From NCBI GenBank assembly GCA_038230955.1, contig JBBRMG010000005.1, positions 1 to 48,282 on the forward strand: a stretch of DNA of 48,282 nucleotides, written 5' to 3'. The notes beneath the pieces are model-generated. The model searched no databases, was not told where the DNA came from, and was given only the letters and a program-made list of their open reading frames with translations. Position 1 is the first letter of the stretch, and each line of letters starts with the position of its first letter. Source of the stretch: JBBRMG01 sp038230955. GTDB lineage: Bacteria; Patescibacteriota; Doudnabacteria; UBA920. Positions 1 to 6,074 of this stretch are shown here, one piece after another. A program made the translations under genes and the position numbers.

Positions 1-11
1 AAGTTAATATA

Positions 12-389
12 TTAATTGCTTAAAGTATCGTGAATTTCGGCCGGAGTTATTTTTTTAATCTGATCCACCCCCACTCCACTAGTAGAGGTAAAAGCACTCA
101 ACCCGATCCAGAATAACACAATAGTTACAGCTGTCAGTGCAATACATACCCAAGCCGCTTTTTTGCCATCGTCTTTACCACTAAACCAAAACCATGCGGC
201 AAAAAGCAATCCGGCTGGAGGGATGCTTAGCGAAATTAAGTAGCCCCATCTTTTTGTAGACGGTTTTAATAAATTGACTTGCTCGTTCTCTAAAGCATTG
301 AGTAATAAAGACGCGACATCAATATTCTTGTCTTCTTTGGCTAACTGAGCATATTGACTGACTTTTTTTTCCAAATCTGTTTCAGACAT
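12..389 (-). CDS. Hypothetical membrane protein, two helices
   Basis: 125 aa from an ATG at 389. The first 45 residues are polar and charged and look soluble. Two hydrophobic helices follow at about residues 48-70 and 79-103, separated by a charged GKDDGKK turn, and a short tail ends in ITPAEIHDTL. I recognise no family. It diverges from truB with a gap of about 70 nt, so the two may share a promoter region. Its downstream side lies at the window edge, so its operon partners cannot be seen. Confidence 0.7.
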   Translation of the reverse strand: MSETDLEKKVSQYAQLAKEDKNIDVASLLLNALENEQVNLLKPSTKRWGYLISLSIPPAGLLFAAWFWFSGKDDGKKAAWVCIALTAVTIVLFWIGLSAFTSTSGVGVDQIKKITPAEIHDTLSN

Positions 390-432
390 AGCGCTAACTT
401 GCTAGTAAGTTATGGTTCGATGATTCATAGTG

Positions 433-438
433 TATAGT
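433..438 (+). promoter_or_regulatory. -10 box of truB
   Basis: TATAGT lies 20 nt before the truB start codon, with an AT-rich surround and no convincing -35 hexamer. The resulting leader would be only about 13 nt. Confidence 0.4.
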
Positions 439-458
439 ATATCATAGACAAAAAGCTT

Positions 459-1220
459 ATGAATGACATTATCTTGGTGTATAAAAAAGTGGGGCAGACT
501 CCCCTTCAAGCCATAGATCAGCTGAGAATTGACCAGCCAGAACTGGCCAACGAGTCTATTACTTACGCTGGGCGACTAGATCCTATGGCAGAAGGGTTAT
601 TGATATTACTTAAAGGGGAAGCGTTGCAAGAAAAGAATAAATATTTGCATTTAGATAAAACTTACCGGGCCACAATAATGTTCGGGTTTTATACTGACAC
701 TTTTGATATTCTAGGGTTAGCAGATCAGCGATTTGATCGGCTAGTGCGTACGGCCGAAGTTGCCGAGATTGTAAATAGTTTTGTGGGTGAGCATGAATTT
801 ATACTCCCCGCTTTTTCTTCTCCTCCCGTCAATGGCAAACCGCTATTTCAATGGGCACGGGAAAATCGGCTCAATGAAATAGAGTTACCAAAACGTAAAT
901 TTAATATTTACAACATAGAACAAGGCGGATGCATAAACATGGCTTGGCCAGAAGTAGAAACATACATCCAACAGTCAATCTCGTCTGTTATCGGTGATTT
1001 TAGACAACAAGAAATTCTGGCCCGATGGGCGGAAGTTTTTGCGGCGATACCTCATAACCAACCCCTTCAAACTATTACGCTAACAATCCACTGTGCCAGT
1101 GGCACATATATTCGGTCTTTAGCCAATGAGTTGGGGAAACAATTAGGCATTGGAGCGATACTACTAAAACTTATCCGCACTAAAGTTGGTCAATTTTCTG
1201 TAACTGATATTTCTAGTTAA
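459..1220 (+). CDS. truB: tRNA pseudouridine(55) synthase TruB
   Basis: TruB converts U55 in the T-loop of most tRNAs to pseudouridine. The 253-aa protein carries the family motif around the catalytic aspartate, GRLDPMAEG (Asp41), near the N-terminus as expected. A second conserved block, GTYIRSLANELG, lies near the C-terminus. It is shorter than E. coli TruB (314 aa) and lacks an obvious C-terminal PUA extension, which is common in reduced genomes. The last 8 nt overlap the convergent Nudix gene. Confidence 0.93.
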   Translation: MNDIILVYKKVGQTPLQAIDQLRIDQPELANESITYAGRLDPMAEGLLILLKGEALQEKNKYLHLDKTYRATIMFGFYTDTFDILGLADQRFDRLVRTAEVAEIVNSFVGEHEFILPAFSSPPVNGKPLFQWARENRLNEIELPKRKFNIYNIEQGGCINMAWPEVETYIQQSISSVIGDFRQQEILARWAEVFAAIPHNQPLQTITLTIHCASGTYIRSLANELGKQLGIGAILLKLIRTKVGQFSVTDISS

Positions 1221-1794
1221 AGATGAAGTTTTTGTATTCAGCCAGCTTCTTTGAGTCGAGTAACACTTCCAGAACTTTTATTTTATGCTCTCGTTCTGCA
1301 AAGTCATCTTGCAGTACGGCTTCTATATATTGATCGAACTCTAAATAAATTAAATTAATCTCTTCTGCTCCGTCTAATTTTTGTTCTGACACTTTGCGGC
1401 AGCCCTGGGCCACCATTAAATAAATTGTCCATTCCATTTTGCTACTGGGTTGAACAGCATAAACTAACTTCCAGTTTTTCGCGACATAACCACTTTCTTC
1501 TAGCAGTTCTCTTTGCGCACTGGCCAAAGGGTCCTCGCCTTCGTCTATTCCGCCACCAACGGTACTAACGTAAGGTTCGCGGCCGGGTTGCCGTTGCTTG
1601 GCCATGATTATTTTGCCCTCTTCGGTAACAGCTATAATGCTTACTGCGTCTTTGCGCTTTATCTTTTCAAAAGTTTTTGTTGTCCCGTCGTAAACTTCTT
1701 GTTCCCATTGGTATACATCGAATAGTACCCCTTTAAAAGCTAATTTTGCGTCACTGGGGATTGGTTGTTTTGAAGGTGGCTTGATTATGTTCAT
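1213..1794 (-). CDS. Nudix hydrolase, ADP-ribose pyrophosphatase-like
   Basis: 193 aa with a complete Nudix box at about residues 81-103: GGIDEGE, then DPLASAQ, then RELLEESGY, which fits Gx5Ex7REUxEExGU. The preceding strand ISTVGGG-type context and the region DAVSIIAVTEEGKIIMAKQ fit NUDT5/ADP-ribose pyrophosphatase-type enzymes, which hydrolyse nucleoside diphosphates linked to another moiety. Substrate cannot be told from sequence. The gene lies downstream of a second, degenerate Nudix gene on the same strand, 21 nt away, probably as one transcript. Confidence 0.85.
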   Translation of the reverse strand: MNIIKPPSKQPIPSDAKLAFKGVLFDVYQWEQEVYDGTTKTFEKIKRKDAVSIIAVTEEGKIIMAKQRQPGREPYVSTVGGGIDEGEDPLASAQRELLEESGYVAKNWKLVYAVQPSSKMEWTIYLMVAQGCRKVSEQKLDGAEEINLIYLEFDQYIEAVLQDDFAEREHKIKVLEVLLDSKKLAEYKNFIFN

Positions 1795-1815
1795 GTGTAG
1801 ATGAAGTTATAACTG

Positions 1816-2310
1816 TTATCCAAAGTTATTAAGAAAATCTTCTAAATCTTTATTGGACCACCAGGCAAAATTGTCTGGTAACTGTTCTTTTGAAAACACA
1901 ACAACCTTTTTTATTAAATTGCCCTGTTTTCCCTTTCGTGGCAATGTGAGCAGATTAACTACCACATGAGGTGTAAATGCCCACTGCTTGTCTTTATTCT
2001 GAATTACCGATTCTATATACACTACCCGATGTGACTTAACTTTGACACCACATTGTTCTCTTATAATTCGCTTTACGGCTCGCTCTAAAGATTCACCATA
2101 TCTAATTAGACCGTGGCAGAAAAATAGATAATCTTGTTTCTCTTTATCTGGTAACTCATGACCTGGGATAGATTCCCTGCTTAATGCAACAAACTTATTC
2201 CCATATTTCAGTATAAGTTCTAATGTAATATGAGTGCCGCCAGTCACCTGTTTTTTTATTGGCTTCCCAAAGTTCGCTTCATTCTGTTCCCATTTGTATC
2301 TATATTTCAT
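1816..2310 (-). CDS. Nudix-fold protein with a degenerate Nudix box
   Basis: 164 aa. The segment GLIRYGE SLERAVK RIIREQCGV aligns with the Nudix box, but the first Glu of REUxEE is Ile and the last is Gln, so only one of the metal-binding glutamates remains. This suggests weak or absent hydrolysis, or a binding role. The rest, with strands such as KFVALSRES and HVVVNLLTL, fits a Nudix fold. It precedes the intact Nudix gene on the same strand. An extended -10 (TGG-TATACT) sits only 6 nt before the ATG at 2310, so its mRNA is probably nearly leaderless. Confidence 0.65.
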   Translation of the reverse strand: MKYRYKWEQNEANFGKPIKKQVTGGTHITLELILKYGNKFVALSRESIPGHELPDKEKQDYLFFCHGLIRYGESLERAVKRIIREQCGVKVKSHRVVYIESVIQNKDKQWAFTPHVVVNLLTLPRKGKQGNLIKKVVVFSKEQLPDNFAWWSNKDLEDFLNNFG

Positions 2311-2316
2311 TTCTAT

Positions 2317-2325
2317 AGTATACCA
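2317..2325 (-). promoter_or_regulatory. Extended -10 promoter, near-leaderless
   Basis: On the minus strand TGG-TATACT lies 6 nt from the start codon of the 164-aa Nudix-like gene. No Shine-Dalgarno sequence can fit. Confidence 0.45.
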
Positions 2326-2361
2326 AAAATATCCTTATTTTTAATTCTAAGGCTCCTCAAA

Positions 2362-2387
2362 CAAAAACACCCCATAATTATGAGATG
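2362..2387 (-). terminator. Intrinsic terminator after tRNA-Trp
   Basis: On the minus strand an 8-bp stem (CATCTCAT/ATGGGGTG with two G-U pairs, loop AATT) is followed by TTTTTGTTTG. It closes the unit that ends with tRNA-Trp. Confidence 0.65.
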
Positions 2388-2395
2388 CGCTTGTT

Positions 2396-2469
2396 TGGCG
2401 GGGGTGTCAGGGATTGAACCCGACCTAAAACTTTTGGAGAGTTTTGTGCGACCACTACACTACACCCCC
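2396..2469 (-). tRNA. tRNA-Trp (anticodon CCA)
   Basis: A complete cloverleaf with a 7-bp acceptor stem (GGGGGTG/CACCCCC), G discriminator and encoded CCA. The anticodon loop is CTCCAAA on an AAACT/AGTTT stem, and the T-arm is TCGGG-TTCAATC-CCTGA. With anticodon CCA it reads only UGG, which fits UGA being a stop. No intron is present. Its 5' end overlaps the stop codon of the upstream HTH gene. The order rpmG then tRNA-Trp is a common bacterial arrangement. Confidence 0.96.
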
Positions 2470-3128
2470 GTGTACGAACGGGCAAATATTTTATAATACG
2501 CAGTCAATGCATCGAAGATGTGAACATCAAAATAGCTGATTGATATACATCCTGGGTAGCCTAATCTCTGGTTTATGCCAGTATGTGGTTTCAAGTAAAC
2601 ACCTATACGATTCATTGGTATTTTAGTCGTTTTAGACCAAAATTGCAATTGCTGGGCTCTATTGTGATATTCATGCAAATGAAGAGTTGCGCCAAATTTC
2701 TCTTCATTTAAGGAAAAAGACTCGCGAAATAATTTTAAATATACTTGTATCAAAATCGGATCAGAATTAATTATGCGCATCTGAGATCTGCTTTTTCCTC
2801 CTTCACCCCAAAAAAGGAAGGCGCACAACAATCTTTTGGTAGCCATAGTCAATTTTAAATTGCTAATCTGGTTCTCTGTAATTCCTTGAATCGCATTAAA
2901 AACCTTAGTTAATCGTACCTGTCGAATAGAATTAGTTTTTTTAATGCCTGCTGAACGGCCATAATGCAAACGGGCCTTTGCTTCAATGCTCAGTTTTATA
3001 TGAATAGACCAAAGAGATGCTGTGCTTTTAGCAATACCTAATTCTTTGGAAATTTCGCGTATTGAATAGCCACGCCTTCGTAACGCAGCGGCTTGTTTTT
3101 TAACTATTTTAGAATGTAACCTTGGCAT
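2460..3128 (-). CDS. HTH protein resembling a homing endonuclease, upstream of tRNA-Trp
   Basis: 222 aa. Residues 1-45 form a resolvase-like helix-turn-helix (RRGYSIREISKELGIAKSTASLW). After a basic linker comes a core opening with LLCAFLFWGEGGKS, then RIINSDP, LHLHEY, QFWSKTTKIP and ISYFDVHIFDAL. The gene at 3858-4466 has the same architecture and motif order (GEGxKS, NS, FWS, IPxxR, IxYxD). The GEG helix recalls the acidic helix of LAGLIDADG enzymes, but this assignment is inference. The stop codon TAG is nucleotides 8-10 of tRNA-Trp, so the tRNA must be cut out of this mRNA. Its upstream 42 nt match those of the other copy. Confidence 0.65.
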   Translation of the reverse strand: MPRLHSKIVKKQAAALRRRGYSIREISKELGIAKSTASLWSIHIKLSIEAKARLHYGRSAGIKKTNSIRQVRLTKVFNAIQGITENQISNLKLTMATKRLLCAFLFWGEGGKSRSQMRIINSDPILIQVYLKLFRESFSLNEEKFGATLHLHEYHNRAQQLQFWSKTTKIPMNRIGVYLKPHTGINQRLGYPGCISISYFDVHIFDALTAYYKIFARSYTGV

Positions 3129-3134
3129 GAATTA

Positions 3135-3143
3135 AGCATACCA
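3135..3143 (-). promoter_or_regulatory. Extended -10 of the first HTH gene
   Basis: TGG-TATGCT on the minus strand, 6 nt before the ATG at 3128. It is part of a 42-nt block shared with the second HTH gene and probably drives both the HTH gene and tRNA-Trp. Confidence 0.45.
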
Positions 3144-3170
3144 AAGCACTTATCAAATTTCGCTAAAGAA

Positions 3171-3198
3171 AAAATAAAACCGCCCCCAGGGCGGATTT
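3171..3198 (-). terminator. Intrinsic terminator after rpmG
   Basis: Perfect 6-bp stem CCGCCC/GGGCGG with a 3-nt loop, followed on the minus strand by TTTTATTTTTT. It separates rpmG from the HTH/tRNA-Trp unit. Confidence 0.75.
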
Positions 3199-3200
3199 TA

Positions 3201-3356
3201 TTACTTTGTTTCTTTATGCATTGTCATCTGCTTGCACTTTTTGCAGAACTTCTTTATTTCCAGCCGAGCTGGGGTGTTCTTCTTGTTCTTGCTAGTTGCG
3301 TAATTGAGATTATGACAAACTGTGCATTCCAGATCGATACGGTTATCTTGAGACAT
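3201..3356 (-). CDS. rpmG: 50S ribosomal protein L33
   Basis: 51 aa read directly from the minus strand, starting MSQDNRIDLECTVC. It has the L33 pattern of two Cys pairs (CTVC near the N-terminus and CKKC near residue 38) that bind Zn, the YATSKNKKNTPARLEIKKF core, and the usual length of about 50 aa. It follows tRNA-Thr(TGT) by about 30 nt and is probably co-transcribed from the promoter upstream of that tRNA. Confidence 0.93.
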   Translation of the reverse strand: MSQDNRIDLECTVCHNLNYATSKNKKNTPARLEIKKFCKKCKQMTMHKETK

Positions 3357-3386
3357 AGAAAATTAACTTTTACTGATGAACCATTA

Positions 3387-3462
3387 TGGAGCCGGCTGTC
3401 GGACTCGAACCGACCACCTACGGTTTACAAAACCGTTGCTCTACCGGATGAGCTAAGCCGGC
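3387..3462 (-). tRNA. tRNA-Thr (anticodon TGT)
   Basis: 76 nt with encoded CCA. Acceptor GCCGGCT/AGCCGGC, discriminator T, anticodon loop TTTGTAA on an ACGGT/ACCGT stem, and T-loop TTCGAGT. It is the first gene of a short unit with rpmG and has a clear promoter directly upstream. Confidence 0.96.
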
Positions 3463-3486
3463 GCGCCAACTCACAAAAGCTTCCGT

Positions 3487-3515
3487 ATTATACCAAAGGA
3501 AATGGGAATTGTCTA
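3487..3515 (-). promoter_or_regulatory. Promoter of tRNA-Thr(TGT)-rpmG
   Basis: Minus strand: -35 TAGACA, 17-nt spacer ending in TGG, -10 TATAAT. It lies about 25 nt from the tRNA 5' end. Confidence 0.75.
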
Positions 3516-3526
3516 GCCTAGATGGA

Positions 3527-3550
3527 AATAAAAAAGCGCCATTATGGCGC
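3527..3550 (-). terminator. Intrinsic terminator after tRNA-Tyr
   Basis: GCGCC/GGCGC stem with a 5-nt loop, followed by TTTTTTATTT on the minus strand, 12 nt beyond the tRNA-Tyr CCA end. Confidence 0.75.
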
Positions 3551-3561
3551 ATGATTTATTT

Positions 3562-3850
3562 TGGTGGGCAGGACAGGATTCGAACCTGTGAAGGCATAAA
3601 GCCGGCTGATTTCACTAATCCAAAGGTTTCCCTAAGGCGTGGACTATATCTTCACCATTTAACAGGTGTTCCGGTATCTAGTCTCTACGGCGCTCTCCAC
3701 ATATTGCGGAGTTCCCACGGTATTGCCCAGTATGTCGCTAATGCGCATCCTAAGGGTTTCACCGTTATCCCGGAAAGGTCATCTCAAAGTTTCCCTTGAG
3801 AGCTGCATTTTACTACAGTCAGCTGCGTTTGACCGCTTCGCTACCTACCC
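3562..3850 (-). tRNA. tRNA-Tyr (anticodon GTA), split by a group I intron
   Basis: The exons at 3816-3850 plus 3815 and at 3562-3612 join into an 87-nt class II tRNA. The acceptor stem is GGGTAGG/CCTGCCC with A discriminator and encoded CCA, the anticodon stem GCTGA/TCAGC, the anticodon loop CTGTAAA, the variable arm GGC-TTTAT-GCC, and the T-arm ACAGG-TTCGAAT-CCTGT. The intron cuts between U35 and A36, so the unspliced RNA has no anticodon. The long variable arm is normal for bacterial tRNA-Tyr. The gene starts 7 nt after the second HTH protein gene, which has no promoter between them that I can see, so both probably share a transcript. Confidence 0.93.
3613..3814 (-). other. Group I intron in the tRNA-Tyr anticodon
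   Basis: 202 nt with no reading frame inside. P1 can form between the end of the 5' exon (CUGU, 3815-3818) and GCAG at 3803-3806, with the required U-G pair at the splice site. The intron ends in G (position 3613) as omega-G should. The two P7 strands are visible: GACTA at 3679-3683 inside AGAGACTAGATACC, and TAGTC at 3642-3646 inside AAGATATAGTCC, a hallmark of group I introns. Known bacterial group I introns sit in tRNA-Leu(UAA), Arg(CCU), Ile(CAU) and fMet. I do not know of a described tRNA-Tyr case. Confidence 0.88.
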
Positions 3851-3857
3851 ATATATT

Positions 3858-4466
3858 CTAATTGTGTATTATCTGTCCCGTTAAGTCGTCAATCATTTCT
3901 ATCAATTTATAGAGCAACTTTTTATCACTGTACCGTATATGCAAAACACCGTGAGTAATTTTTCGTTTAGAAAAATTACTACTTTTTTTGATATAAGGTT
4001 TTGTGAACCGGCTAATCGGAATGTTTAATTCCTCAGACCAAAAGGAAAACAATTCTTTTAGGTTCTGGTCGGAAAAGCAATACAGGTACAATTTTAGCCT
4101 ATTTTCCTGGACTTGGCAAACCTCTCTCAAAAACAATAAAAATACTTTATGAAAATTTACATTAGAATTTACAAAATCTACTGTATATCCACTCTTAGCA
4201 CCTTCTCCGGCATACAGCATTAAGGCGCTCGCAATAAGAAGCTTCTGTTGCTTGGTCGGCCTAGATATAATATTAAATGATGGTTCTTTTCGGAAAAACC
4301 TAATGCTATTTTGTTCGATTCCCGACCGGCGTGCTATTCCATTTGAGCCTAGTATTCTGTAAACTTTATGAATAGATACTGCGTATTTATCACAAATTTC
4401 TTGAGCGCTTAATAGCTCTTTTAAATACGCTTGGCATATAATATTTTGTTGGTCAAGGCTTTCCAT
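3858..4466 (-). CDS. HTH protein resembling a homing endonuclease, upstream of tRNA-Tyr
   Basis: 202 aa from the ATG at 4466. The N-terminus has a helix-turn-helix (AQEICDKYAVSIHKVYRIL). The core reads LLIASALMLYAGEGAKS, DFVNSN, LYLYCFSDQ, SFWSEELNIPISRF and LHIRYSDKKLLYKL, parallel to the gene at 2460-3128. It ends 7 nt before tRNA-Tyr, whose intron has no reading frame. It is therefore a candidate for the mobility factor of that intron or of the tRNA-flanking locus itself. The endonuclease role is inferred from architecture and position only. An alternative is a transcription factor or RNA-binding protein acting on the tRNA. Confidence 0.65.
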   Translation of the reverse strand: MESLDQQNIICQAYLKELLSAQEICDKYAVSIHKVYRILGSNGIARRSGIEQNSIRFFRKEPSFNIISRPTKQQKLLIASALMLYAGEGAKSGYTVDFVNSNVNFHKVFLLFLREVCQVQENRLKLYLYCFSDQNLKELFSFWSEELNIPISRFTKPYIKKSSNFSKRKITHGVLHIRYSDKKLLYKLIEMIDDLTGQIIHN

Positions 4467-4472
4467 TTATAA

Positions 4473-4481
4473 ACGATACCA
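4473..4481 (-). promoter_or_regulatory. Extended -10 of the second HTH gene
   Basis: TGG-TATCGT on the minus strand, 6 nt before the ATG. The surrounding 42 nt (4476-4517) match 3138-3179 at 34 of 42 positions without gaps. Confidence 0.45.
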
Positions 4482-4510
4482 TAGCACTGTTCAAGAAACG
4501 CTAAAGAAAT

Positions 4511-4546
4511 AATAAAAACTCTTGCAATTCTGTACTGCAAGAGTTT
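4511..4546 (-). terminator. Intrinsic terminator after the sugar transferase
   Basis: Perfect 11-bp stem (AAACTCTTGCA/TGCAAGAGTTT, arms 4516-4526 and 4536-4546) followed by TTTTTATTATTT on the minus strand. Confidence 0.85.
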
Positions 4547-4560
4547 AGTGCGCGTTGTTT

Positions 4561-5997
4561 TTAATAATCTTCCTTTGGCTTGCTGACGAAAAACAGCATG
4601 TAGGCGGACTTTATCATGATCTTAATGTCCCACCATAGACTCCAGTTTTCAATGTAATAGGTGTCGAGGCGAATCTCTTCCTCGAATGGCAGCGTCGGCC
4701 ATGTAGTTTGCGCAATTTGAGTTAGCCCAAATATCCCCGGCTTAATACTAAAAATGCGCCCATGAGTATTACGATATAGTTGCACTTGGTCCGGTAAGTG
4801 CGGCCGTGGGCCTATCATACTCATATCCCCTTTCAAAACATTCCAGAATTGAGGAAGTTCGTCTAGTTTAGTTCTACGAATAAACCGACCGACTTTAGTC
4901 ACCCGGGGATCGTTTTTAATTTTATATAGCGGGCCACTGCGATCTTCGTCGCCGCTTTTCTGAATTAGTTCCTTTAACATTTTCTCTGATTCTGCGCTGC
5001 CGAACTTTTCACCCGTGCTCAAGTGACTATACATACTGCGAAACTTATAGAACTCAAACTTTCTATTGCGGCCATCTCGCATATGGCTATATATGGCCGC
5101 CCCGGGACTATCTAACCGGATCGCAATGTATATAGCCAGAAACAATGGCGCAGTAATAATCAAACACAACGAGCTAGCGACAATGTCCAACACGCGCTTG
5201 GCTACTTTTCCCCAACCATCTAGCGGTGTGTTTTTTAAACTAATAACTGGAACCCCTCGAAAATTATTCAGTTCAATAACATTTCGCTGAACTTCAAATA
5301 GATTAGGGACAAAACTAAACTGCAATCCTTTGTTGCGCGCGAACTCAACCAATAATAAGTTTTGGTCACTTGTCGCTCTGGTATTTGCTTGAATAATTTC
5401 ATCAATCGACGCAGTTTGATATAGCTCTTCTAATTCACCAATTATACTATCGCTATTATGCAGCTCGGCGATAACTTCATACCCATGGGAGCGATTTTGT
5501 AAAAATGACTGAATTAGCTCAGACTCAAACCCTCGTCCGTTAATAACTACTAATCTATGTAATCCATAGCCGCGATTGAACAGCATCTCTTGAATAAGTT
5601 TCAGTATTAGCCGCCCGACTAAAACAAAAATAATACTTAATACCCAGGCGGATAAAATAATAAAGCGGGACGGAAAAATTGATTGCCTGAAGAAGAACAA
5701 TACAATCACCAATAACATACTAAAAGACACGGCTATAAAAATCCGATTAAACTCATGAATAAATCGACGGGTGCCACGCAAATTATATAATCCGAATAGC
5801 GCGAACACGATTAACAAAACCGGAGTGACTTTGGCTACTACCAATAAGAAGTCGTGCAGTTGCAGAGCATAAACAATTTTACCAACATACTTTTCTCCAT
5901 GCTCACGTATATAAAAAGAAACCACACCGGCTGTGGCCAGGGCAGCTATATCGACTGGTATTGAAATGAGGTTAAACAACAGTTCAGAGCGCTTCAT
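4561..5997 (-). CDS. Polyprenyl-phosphate sugar-1-phosphate transferase
   Basis: 478 aa, the usual size of WbaP/WcaJ-like enzymes that start exopolysaccharide or surface glycan synthesis by moving a sugar phosphate from a UDP-sugar to undecaprenyl phosphate at the membrane. The N-terminus has about four hydrophobic helices (residues 8-150), then a Rossmann-like middle domain (LHRLVVINGRG). The bacterial sugar transferase domain starts near residue 262 with its own hydrophobic segment and has KFRSMY, LDELPQFWNVLKGDMS and GPRP. The promoter is an extended -10 7 nt before the ATG. The divergent neighbour is a sugar epimerase, which fits a small surface-glycan locus. Confidence 0.9.
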   Translation of the reverse strand: MKRSELLFNLISIPVDIAALATAGVVSFYIREHGEKYVGKIVYALQLHDFLLVVAKVTPVLLIVFALFGLYNLRGTRRFIHEFNRIFIAVSFSMLLVIVLFFFRQSIFPSRFIILSAWVLSIIFVLVGRLILKLIQEMLFNRGYGLHRLVVINGRGFESELIQSFLQNRSHGYEVIAELHNSDSIIGELEELYQTASIDEIIQANTRATSDQNLLLVEFARNKGLQFSFVPNLFEVQRNVIELNNFRGVPVISLKNTPLDGWGKVAKRVLDIVASSLCLIITAPLFLAIYIAIRLDSPGAAIYSHMRDGRNRKFEFYKFRSMYSHLSTGEKFGSAESEKMLKELIQKSGDEDRSGPLYKIKNDPRVTKVGRFIRRTKLDELPQFWNVLKGDMSMIGPRPHLPDQVQLYRNTHGRIFSIKPGIFGLTQIAQTTWPTLPFEEEIRLDTYYIENWSLWWDIKIMIKSAYMLFFVSKPKEDY

Positions 5998-6004
5998 ATG
6001 GGTA

Positions 6005-6013
6005 ATTATACCA
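6005..6013 (-). promoter_or_regulatory. Extended -10 of the sugar transferase
   Basis: TGG-TATAAT on the minus strand, 7 nt before the ATG. Transcription should start at or within a few nt of the start codon. Confidence 0.55.
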
Positions 6014-6074
6014 TATTTTCACTTAACAATCAGCCCAATTTCTGCTAATATTATGATGTTTTAAACCTTTATTG

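Noticed and set aside
2230..2496. Plus-strand reading frame across tRNA-Trp
   Set aside because: It runs antisense over a tRNA and a terminator and has no protein-like features.
3562..3850. tRNA-Tyr pseudogene broken by an insertion
   Set aside because: Both exons keep every pair of the cloverleaf, and the insert has group I core motifs and correct splice-site bases.
3509..3884. Plus-strand reading frames across the tRNA-Tyr locus
   Set aside because: They are antisense to the tRNA exons and intron; no ribosome site and no domain.
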